NCBI GenBank assembly: GCA_900541745.1 | Contig: UQLA01000023.1 | Span: 1 to 11,769 of the forward strand | From: an uncultured Collinsella sp. | GTDB taxonomy: Bacteria; Actinomycetota; Coriobacteriia; Coriobacteriales; Coriobacteriaceae | Length of the DNA: 11,769 bases | Direction of reading: 5' to 3' | Shown: positions 7,327-11,769 of the stretch, in pieces | How the letters are laid out: each line of letters opens with the position of its first letter | Numbering within the stretch: the stretch's first letter is position 1 | The notes under the pieces: generated by a model | Database searches by the model: none | What the model was told of the DNA's origin: nothing | Seen by the model: the letters and a program-made list of their open reading frames with translations, nothing else | Translations under genes and position numbers: made by a program

Positions 7327-7460
7327 ACGTAGGTCCCGAATCGGCGTTGCCTCCCGGCGCATTCCGCAGGGGGAGCGATATTTTGCAGCACGAAGTGCGT
7401 AGCTAAATATCGCTCATGCCCGAGGACGCGCCGGGAGGCAACACCGATTCGGGGCCGGAC
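7327..7460 (-). repeat. Nested-hairpin element, copy 2 (inverted)
   Basis: A 134-bp unit on the minus strand with the same plan as copy 1. The outer arms, 7335-7360 and 7428-7453, are 26 bp with 25 paired. The 12-nt internal loops are at 7416-7427 and 7361-7372. The inner stem, 7402-7415 with 7373-7386, is 14 bp with one A-A mismatch. The 15-nt apical loop TACGCACTTCGTGCT differs from copy 1 only at its last base. The 5' internal loop matches copy 1 at 11 of 12 positions and the 3' one at 9 of 12. The outer arms match copy 1 at only 13 of 26 positions. It begins GTCCGGCCCCG and ends CCTACGT, as copy 1 does. Confidence 0.85.
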
Positions 7461-7494
7461 ATATAGATCTACCTGCGCATTTACAAATTCGTAA

Positions 7495-7543
7495 ACTTTT
7501 TTCAAAAAAGTGCTTGCACAGTTCTCGAATCATAGGTTATTAT
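7495..7543 (+). promoter_or_regulatory. tRNA-Leu promoter with A/T palindrome
   Basis: TTGCAC at 7514-7519 and TATTAT at 7538-7543, 18 bp apart, form a good sigma-A-type promoter. Immediately upstream is ACTTTTTTCAAAAAAGT (7495-7511), a perfect 17-bp palindrome that recurs at the tRNA-Gly promoter with only its centre base changed. Position and A/T content suggest an UP element. Transcription would start near 7550, about 50 nt before the tRNA. Confidence 0.75.
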
Positions 7544-7600
7544 CTTCCTCGTTGAAAGCGCGGGTCCAACAAAACGAACCGCGAATCAACAACATAGCAT

Positions 7601-7690
7601 GTCGGAGTGGCGGAATTGGCAGACGCGCTAGCTTGAGGTGCTAGTGACCGCTTTTTGGTCATGCGGGTTCAAGTCCCGCCTCCGACACCA
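7601..7690 (+). tRNA. tRNA-Leu (anticodon GAG)
   Basis: The acceptor stem GTCGGAG at 7601-7607 pairs with CTCCGAC at 7680-7686. The anticodon stem CTAGC/GCTAG encloses TTGAGGT, giving anticodon GAG for CUC and CUU leucine codons. The long variable arm (TGACC/GGTCA stem) is diagnostic of a class II tRNA. The T arm is GCGGG-TTCAAGT-CCCGC. The 3' CCA is encoded at 7688-7690. Confidence 0.97.
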
Positions 7691-7701
7691 TCGCATTTGA
7701 G

Positions 7702-7723
7702 AAGCCTCTTCGGAGGCTTTTTT
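7702..7723 (+). terminator. Intrinsic terminator after tRNA-Leu
   Basis: AAGCCTC-TTCG-GAGGCTT forms a 7-bp stem with a stable TTCG tetraloop, running into a T run that ends at 7723. It is 12 nt after the tRNA and only 26 nt before the next start codon. Confidence 0.9.
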
Positions 7724-7736
7724 GTTACCGATAGAC

Positions 7737-7743
7737 GGTGAGG
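7737..7743 (+). promoter_or_regulatory. Ribosome binding site for the PP2C phosphatase gene
   Basis: GGTGAGG at 7737-7743 lies six nucleotides before the ATG at 7750. It supports that start over the in-frame GTG at 7738, which overlaps this site. Confidence 0.65.
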
Positions 7744-7749
7744 TCCACG

Positions 7750-10095
7750 ATGGAAACGCTTGAGCGCAACGAGTGGGCAGACGTTGCCCAACTGGTCGAG
7801 ATCACGAGCGATGCTGTCATCATTTGTGAGCTCGACGGAACCATTCTGCATGTGAATAATCGTTTGCTCGACCTGATGTGCGAGGAACGTGCTGACGTCA
7901 TCAGCGGTGATGTCAAAGACGTTCTGTACTCGTCTGCCTTTGAGCGCGCGACCGAACATCGTCTGCCATTTGAGACCGATGGCTCCGAGAGCGAGCTGAT
8001 GCTCAAGCTGAGCGACGGGTCTTTTATTCCCGTCTTGGTTCGCGCGGGTTCCGTTGTGCCTCCGCGTATCTTTGGACGCCGTGCACCGCGTGTCCTGGTG
8101 GCGCTTCACAGCATCGAAGAGCAGTATTCCCACGATCGTCAGCTCAAACGTGCGCTATCGGAGCTTAGGGTGGCGAATAAACGCCTTTCGGGTACCCTTT
8201 CGGTCATTATGAGTACCGTGGGCTCCGATGAGCTCCCCAGCTTGCTCGATACCGTTTTGAATCAGCTCGTTGGAACGCTCGATGCCTCCGGTGCGGCTAT
8301 CTATTTTTCCGAGAGCGGCGGCTTTAAGCTCCGCGGTGTTTCTAGGGAGCTTGAGGATAGCTATCTGCCCGAGTTTATGCCGTACGGCGCTGGCATTCCG
8401 ACCTACGTGCTTCGCGAGTCGCGTGCCTGTCGCCTGTCGATTCAGCAGGACCTTGAGGGCGACCGGGTTGCTTCGGGTATGTTCATGGATTTGGACAATC
8501 GTTCCAAGCACTTGCTGCGCGTGCAGGATATGCCCCCATATCGCAGCGAGATCTGTCTTCCCGTGTTTTACGGCACACAGGTCCTTGGCGTGTTGGAAGT
8601 TGGCTGGAAACGCCCCCAGGCGCCACTTGCCTATGACGTGAACGTACTCGAGGTCATCTGCGATTACCTGTCTATTCAGCTGGTCGGCATGGCGTCGAGC
8701 TTACGTTCGCGCCGCACGGCGGAGCTTGGCCGCTCGCTCAATTTGCTGCGCGACGAACTGTTTACCTATCTCGAGGATCCCGTTGCCGCTTCGCGAGCGG
8801 TGTCGACGGAAATCTGCACGGTGCTCAATTGTCATTTCTGCCCCGTGGAATATGATGCGGGCCTCGAAACCTATGTCATCGATTTTGAGGGCGGCAGTCG
8901 TGTGGCGCTGCCGGACGATCCGGAGTCACTCTTCTTTTCTGTCACGGCGCCAGCAGCGCGCCTGGGGGCAGCCCCCGACGGGTTTGAGACATCGGTGTTG
9001 GGCGGGACGAGCGCTGACGACCTCAAGCACGTGCGCCTTACACGTGTGGACGAATCCACGTCTATGGGTGCATGGTTGAGGGCCCACGGCCTACCGTGTC
9101 AGGGACTTTATGTCGACTCCGGCATCGAAGCGGGGCACTACCACTCGGAAGCGGATGGCAAACGAAGCAACGATGCGATCGTTCCCGTTGATATCGCCAA
9201 GGGGCCGACGAGGCGCGCTTTGCTGCTCCGCGATGGCAGCCAAGAACCAATTGACGACCTTGAATACGACTACCTGGTGCATCTGGCGCATGACTTTGAG
9301 CTGATCTATGAAGGCGAGTCTCAAAAGCGCGAAGAGCGTCATATCGCTCAGACGCTTCAGATTGGCATGAGAAATTCGCTTGGTGACGTTCCGGGCATTG
9401 CAACCGATTCGGTATACCTATCGGCAACGAATTCTGCGTTGGTCGGCGGCGACTTCTATACGCTTGTCCGTCTTCCCGACGATTGTGCCGTAATGACTTT
9501 GGGCGATGTGTCCGGCAAGGGGATTGAGGCGGCGTCGATGTCGGCGCTCGTCAAGACGGCGCTGACGGCCTATGCCTGGGAGGGTGCAGGGCCTGCCCGT
9601 ATGGCACGCTCGCTCAATAGCATGCTCATGGGCTTTTCGAGGGTCGAGACGTTTGTGACGGCGTTTATCGCCAAGATCGATCTTAAAGCGGGCCGCGCTA
9701 CTTATTGCTCTGCGGGACATCCTCCCACTATGGTCATTAGGCCGTCGTCGACGCCGCGTGGCGGCGGCGAGACCTGCGGGGGAGAAGTGGAGCTCCTTGG
9801 GTGCCAATCGGGCGTGATCGGTGCCTTTGAGAGCATGGTCTACGAGACGGGCGTGTTTACATTCGCTCCTGGTGACATGCTATTTATGTATACCGACGGA
9901 ACAATCGAAGCACGTGATCGCTCGGGTGCTTTCTTTGGCGAGCAGCGCCTTCGTGACCTTCTGCTCTCTGTCTCGGGTGAGGGCGTATCGGGAATCTGCG
10001 GTAAGGTCTTGGGCGAGCTTGATCGCTTTACCGAGTCGGCGCTGGACGATGACATCGCGCTGGTCTCCCTTGAGTTTTTACGGGGTCGATCGTAG
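7750..10095 (+). CDS. PAS-GAF-PP2C (RsbU/SpoIIE-type) serine phosphatase
   Basis: This 781-residue protein is probably soluble; no membrane segment or signal peptide is seen. Residues about 8-125 resemble a PAS sensor domain (AVIICELDGTILHVNNRLLDL). A helical linker (125-155) leads to a GAF-like domain at about 155-315 (GAAIYFSESGGFKL, and EICLPVFYGTQVLGVLEVGW). Residues 335-520 may be a second, diverged GAF domain. The C-terminal PP2C/SpoIIE domain (about 525-777) opens with the linker REERHIAQTLQIGM and carries the metal-binding acidic residues: Asp568 in VGGDFY, Asp586 in LGDVSGKG, Asp715 in YTDGTIEARD and Asp767-768 in ALDDDIALV. Such phosphatases dephosphorylate STAS antagonists. The next gene encodes exactly that kind of substrate. 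The signal sensed is unknown. Confidence 0.92.
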   Translation: METLERNEWADVAQLVEITSDAVIICELDGTILHVNNRLLDLMCEERADVISGDVKDVLYSSAFERATEHRLPFETDGSESELMLKLSDGSFIPVLVRAGSVVPPRIFGRRAPRVLVALHSIEEQYSHDRQLKRALSELRVANKRLSGTLSVIMSTVGSDELPSLLDTVLNQLVGTLDASGAAIYFSESGGFKLRGVSRELEDSYLPEFMPYGAGIPTYVLRESRACRLSIQQDLEGDRVASGMFMDLDNRSKHLLRVQDMPPYRSEICLPVFYGTQVLGVLEVGWKRPQAPLAYDVNVLEVICDYLSIQLVGMASSLRSRRTAELGRSLNLLRDELFTYLEDPVAASRAVSTEICTVLNCHFCPVEYDAGLETYVIDFEGGSRVALPDDPESLFFSVTAPAARLGAAPDGFETSVLGGTSADDLKHVRLTRVDESTSMGAWLRAHGLPCQGLYVDSGIEAGHYHSEADGKRSNDAIVPVDIAKGPTRRALLLRDGSQEPIDDLEYDYLVHLAHDFELIYEGESQKREERHIAQTLQIGMRNSLGDVPGIATDSVYLSATNSALVGGDFYTLVRLPDDCAVMTLGDVSGKGIEAASMSALVKTALTAYAWEGAGPARMARSLNSMLMGFSRVETFVTAFIAKIDLKAGRATYCSAGHPPTMVIRPSSTPRGGGETCGGEVELLGCQSGVIGAFESMVYETGVFTFAPGDMLFMYTDGTIEARDRSGAFFGEQRLRDLLLSVSGEGVSGICGKVLGELDRFTESALDDDIALVSLEFLRGRS

Positions 10096-10117
10096 GTCAC
10101 GACGCCTGACGGGCGAA

Positions 10118-10135
10118 ATCTGCGCGGTTGCAGAT
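10118..10135 (+). repeat. Short inverted repeat between the signalling genes
   Basis: ATCTGC at 10118-10123 and GCAGAT at 10130-10135 form a 6-bp hairpin with a GCGGTT loop in the 81-bp gap between the phosphatase and the STAS-HATPase gene. No T run follows. It may be incidental or may affect relative expression of the two genes. Confidence 0.4.
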
Positions 10136-10176
10136 ACGTGTGCATCGAGCGAGCTCTTTTGGGGAACCATGGTCGT

Positions 10177-10923
10177 ATGAATGAGTGGAATGACATAGCG
10201 GTTTTGACGCCACCGGGCGATATCGACATCGCCTCGGTGCCCGCACTGCGCCGACGGTTGGATAATTTGATCGACCGGGGCGTGCGTCGTGTTGTCATCA
10301 ATTGCCAGGCCGTGGGCTTTATCGACTCGACGGGTTTGGCGTTTTTGCTTACACGTGCTAGAGAGCTTATGAGGCATGAGGGACTGCTTTCGCTCGTTAA
10401 CGCCTCCGATGGGGTCGTTCGCTTTTTGGAAATTGCCCGACTTGTCGACATCCTGCATGTCGCGGGCCCGGCGCGGGAGTCGATTCCCGCCATTCCGGTG
10501 GGGGAGTTGCCGCGATGGAGCAAGAGCGTCGAAGTGCAGCGAGGCATCGAGAATCTCCCGTATTATCGGCACCGTGTGGCCGAGCTCCTCGAATCGCTTC
10601 CCCTGAGGCGTGATGAGCGCTATGACGTCGCATTGGCGTTGGGGGAGGCATTGGGTAACGCATATGACCATGCGGGCGGTGTTGGCTGCATCCTGACGGT
10701 TCAGGCCTATGGGGACCGTGTTGTGCTCGAGGTGCTTGATCGGGGCGCTGGCTATTCTATCGATGGGGCGAGCGAGCCGGTGGCATCCGAGGAACGCGGA
10801 CGCGGTATCAAGCTTATGCGCATGCTCGTCGATAACGTGGAGGTTGCCCGTCGCACGGATGGCGCTGGCACACGCGTTCGGATGGTGAAGCTGTTTAGCT
10901 CGGCATTGGAATCGTGCGCATAG
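10177..10923 (+). CDS. STAS-HATPase fusion: anti-sigma antagonist joined to anti-sigma kinase
   Basis: This 248-residue protein joins two normally separate partner-switching components. Residues 1 to about 98 form a STAS domain like RsbV/SpoIIAA, with VINCQAVGFIDSTGLAFLL; Ser51 in DSTGL is the expected phosphorylation site. After a short linker, residues about 116-240 form an RsbW/SpoIIAB-like GHKL ATPase. Its N box is GEALGNAYDHA (Glu157, Asn161), its G1 box is DRGAG (188-192), and its G2 region is ERGRGIKLM. All key residues are intact. The upstream PP2C phosphatase is the natural partner for Ser51. The ATG at 10177 has GGGGA at 10161-10165 upstream; a GTG at 10138 is in frame but has no ribosome binding site and adds 13 residues outside the domain. 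The target sigma factor or other partner is not encoded here. Confidence 0.9.
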   Translation: MNEWNDIAVLTPPGDIDIASVPALRRRLDNLIDRGVRRVVINCQAVGFIDSTGLAFLLTRARELMRHEGLLSLVNASDGVVRFLEIARLVDILHVAGPARESIPAIPVGELPRWSKSVEVQRGIENLPYYRHRVAELLESLPLRRDERYDVALALGEALGNAYDHAGGVGCILTVQAYGDRVVLEVLDRGAGYSIDGASEPVASEERGRGIKLMRMLVDNVEVARRTDGAGTRVRMVKLFSSALESCA

Positions 10924-10940
10924 CGCCTTGACTTGGCGTT
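10922..10940 (+). terminator. Weak terminator-like hairpin after the STAS-HATPase gene
   Basis: AGCGCC and GGCGTT, separated by TTGACTT, form a 6-bp stem including one G-T pair, followed by a modest T-rich stretch (ATTTACC). It overlaps the stop codon. The assignment is tentative. Confidence 0.35.
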
Positions 10941-10968
10941 ATTTACCTGCATGAACTTGCTTTGGGCA

Positions 10969-11016
10969 ACTTTTTTGAAAAAAGTACTTGCGTCTTTAGG
11001 ACAACTCGCGTAAATT
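10969..11016 (+). promoter_or_regulatory. tRNA-Gly promoter with A/T palindrome
   Basis: TTGCGT at 10988-10993 and TAAATT at 11011-11016 are 17 bp apart. ACTTTTTTGAAAAAAGT at 10969-10985 is a perfect 17-bp palindrome two bases upstream of the -35 box, matching the tRNA-Leu promoter except at the central base. Transcription would start a few nucleotides before the tRNA at 11029. Confidence 0.75.
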
Positions 11017-11028
11017 AATAACCCGCAA

Positions 11029-11104
11029 GCGGACATGGCTCAGTTGGTAGAGCACAACCTTGCCAAGGTTGGGGTCGCGGGTTCGAGCCCCGTTGTCCGC
11101 TCCA
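11029..11104 (+). tRNA. tRNA-Gly (anticodon GCC), copy 1
   Basis: The acceptor GCGGACA pairs with TGTCCGC at 11094-11100. The anticodon stem CAACC/GGTTG encloses TTGCCAA, giving GCC. The T loop is TTCGAGC and CCA is encoded at 11102-11104. All 76 bases are identical to the copy at 11256. Confidence 0.97.
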
Positions 11105-11114
11105 TTGCATTTCC

Positions 11115-11138
11115 GGACCGTCTCAAGCGGTCCTTTTT
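11115..11138 (+). terminator. Hairpin plus T run between tRNA-Gly and tRNA-Cys
   Basis: GGACCG and CGGTCC pair around TCTCAAG, followed by five T residues ending at 11138. It stops one base before the 5' end of tRNA-Cys. It looks like an intrinsic terminator yet stands in front of a gene with no room for its own promoter, so it may be leaky or a processing signal. Confidence 0.75.
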
Positions 11139-11139
11139 C

Positions 11140-11213
11140 GGCGAAGTGGCCAAGTGGTAAGGCAGAGGCCTGCAAAGCCTTTACCCCCGGTTCGAATCCG
11201 GGCTTCGCCTCCA
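11140..11213 (+). tRNA. tRNA-Cys (anticodon GCA)
   Basis: The acceptor GGCGAAG pairs with CTTCGCC at 11203-11209. The anticodon stem GAGGC/GCCTT (one G-U pair) encloses CTGCAAA, giving GCA. The T arm is CCCGG-TTCGAAT-CCGGG and CCA is encoded at 11211-11213. It is most likely cotranscribed with tRNA-Gly copy 1. Confidence 0.96.
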
Positions 11214-11222
11214 GGCAACATC

Positions 11223-11249
11223 CGGGCGCTCCGGCGCCCGTTTTGTTTT
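11223..11249 (+). terminator. Hairpin plus T run between tRNA-Cys and the second tRNA-Gly
   Basis: CGGGCGC-TCCG-GCGCCCG is a perfect 7-bp GC-rich stem followed by TTTTGTTTT. It ends six bases before the next tRNA, so again no promoter fits between it and the downstream gene. Confidence 0.8.
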
Positions 11250-11255
11250 ACATAT

Positions 11256-11331
11256 GCGGACATGGCTCAGTTGGTAGAGCACAACCTTGCCAAGGTTGGG
11301 GTCGCGGGTTCGAGCCCCGTTGTCCGCTCCA
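11256..11331 (+). tRNA. tRNA-Gly (anticodon GCC), copy 2
   Basis: Identical over all 76 bases to the copy at 11029-11104, including the encoded CCA at 11329-11331. This suggests a recent duplication or gene conversion. The flanks of the two copies differ. Confidence 0.97.
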
Positions 11332-11339
11332 ACTACCTT

Positions 11340-11366
11340 ACGCGGTTCTAACGAACCGCGTTTTTT
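11340..11366 (+). terminator. Terminator of the tRNA cluster
   Basis: ACGCGGTTC-TAAC-GAACCGCGT forms a 9-bp stem followed by a run of six T, one of which pairs with A11340. It is the strongest terminator in the window and ends the tRNA cluster. Confidence 0.93.
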
Positions 11367-11379
11367 GTTGACGCTGCGC

Positions 11380-11475
11380 GAGCCCCGGGCACCCCATCTT
11401 GCCCCTCAATCGTCGGTCGCGTACATAAAGTACGCTTCCCTCCTCTTTCGCGGCAACCTGGGGCACCCGGAGCCC
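11380..11475. repeat. Long imperfect inverted repeat with inner palindrome
   Basis: Arms 11380-11403 and 11452-11475 are complementary at about 18 of 24 positions. Between them lies a perfect inner hairpin, GCGTAC-ATAAA-GTACGC (11419-11435). The layout of long outer arms with a small central palindrome recalls the nested elements at 7021-7460, but the conserved internal-loop and end sequences are absent. It may be a different or decayed repeat. No gene is seen here. Confidence 0.55.
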
Positions 11476-11515
11476 GCTCGCTCATATGACCCAATCCGCT
11501 GTCAAGAGCCACAAT

Positions 11516-11551
11516 GGCCCCGCCGACCGCTTGCAATCGGTCGGCGGGGCC
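11516..11551. terminator. GC-rich 14-bp hairpin
   Basis: GGCCCCGCCGACCG at 11516-11529 and its exact complement at 11538-11551 close the loop CTTGCAAT. No T run follows on either strand. On the minus strand it would lie just after a possible reading frame ending at 11609, so it could serve as that gene's terminator. Confidence 0.5.
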
Positions 11552-11608
11552 TGCCGTTAACCCGTCCCGGTCCGCCCCCGGCATGTCATCGACGCCTTCG
11601 GCTCAGTC

Positions 11609-11769
11609 TCATATCCGCGGATACCGTTCTGTCGGCTCGCACTCCATTCCTTCGGCGGGGTTCCCCAAGTCTGTCGAGGCGCATGCGGAGGGCTCCGCGC
11701 GCACAGCGAAATAGGGGGTATCCCCGAAGGCCGCCCGGCTCGCCGGGACGGGGGCTATGTCTATTCCGC
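11609..11769 (-). CDS. Possible 3' end of a minus-strand gene, unrecognised
   Basis: One minus-strand frame is open from the window edge to a TGA at 11611-11609, about 53 residues, containing FGDTPYFAVRAEPSACAS and ending ERYPRI. I recognise no domain. Random open frames of this length are common in GC-rich DNA, so this may not be a gene. The GC hairpin at 11516-11551 downstream is weakly supportive. A plus-strand frame at 11514-11714 overlaps it and looks no better. Confidence 0.2.
   Translation of the reverse strand, partial: GIDIAPVPASRAAFGDTPYFAVRAEPSACASTDLGNPAEGMECEPTERYPRI

Noticed and set aside
7021..7460. CRISPR array or integron attC pair
   Set aside because: Only two units, in opposite orientation, with no regular spacers; no nearby cas or integrase gene, and the conserved parts are loops rather than recombination boxes.
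10138..10176. GTG start for the STAS-HATPase protein
   Set aside because: No ribosome binding site and the extra 13 residues lie outside the STAS fold; the ATG at 10177 is preferred.
11060..11371. 103-codon plus-strand frame across the tRNA cluster
   Set aside because: It runs through tRNA-Gly, tRNA-Cys and the second tRNA-Gly; coding is implausible.
11514..11714. 66-codon plus-strand frame at the right end
   Set aside because: It spans the 14-bp GC hairpin, is Ser/Pro/Ala low complexity, and has no ribosome binding site.

Overview
The window looks like a chromosomal segment of a high-GC Gram-positive bacterium, most likely a gut Coriobacteriia such as Collinsella. This is inferred from GC-rich codon use, strong GGAGG ribosome binding sites, a lipoprotein-type OppA with adjacent permease and ATPase genes, and the tRNA and terminator style. 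No ribosomal or marker gene is present to prove it.

Left edge (1-844): the 5' part of an IS30-family transposase gene on the minus strand, running off the window, with a perfect 38-bp palindrome where the IS end should lie. Positions 845-1065 are the leader of the next operon.

Centre (1066-7008): a complete five-gene oligopeptide ABC importer operon on the plus strand. In order it encodes a substrate-binding lipoprotein, two permeases and two ATPases. The first gene is separated from the rest by 156 bp with a hairpin. The last four are tightly packed (gaps of 14 and 2 nt, then a 1-nt overlap). Both ATPases carry the same C-terminal four-cysteine spacing.

Intergenic block (7009-7600): two inverted copies of a 134-136 bp nested-hairpin element. 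Flanks, internal loops and apical loop are conserved while the outer stems differ with compensating changes. Two simple hairpins lie between the copies. The tRNA-Leu promoter follows. I regard the element pair as the most novel signal in the window.

Right part (7601-11366): tRNA-Leu(GAG); a PAS-GAF-PP2C (RsbU/SpoIIE-type) phosphatase; a protein that fuses a STAS anti-sigma antagonist (RsbV-like) to a HATPase anti-sigma kinase (RsbW-like); then tRNA-Gly(GCC), tRNA-Cys(GCA) and an identical second tRNA-Gly(GCC). Each tRNA is followed by its own hairpin plus T run. The phosphatase and the fusion would form a partner-switching signalling module, but no sigma factor gene is visible here. The tRNA-Leu and first tRNA-Gly promoters share a 17-bp A/T palindrome abutting the -35 box.

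Right edge (11367-11769): no convincing gene. It holds a long imperfect inverted repeat, a 14-bp GC-rich hairpin, and a possible 3' end of a minus-strand reading frame.
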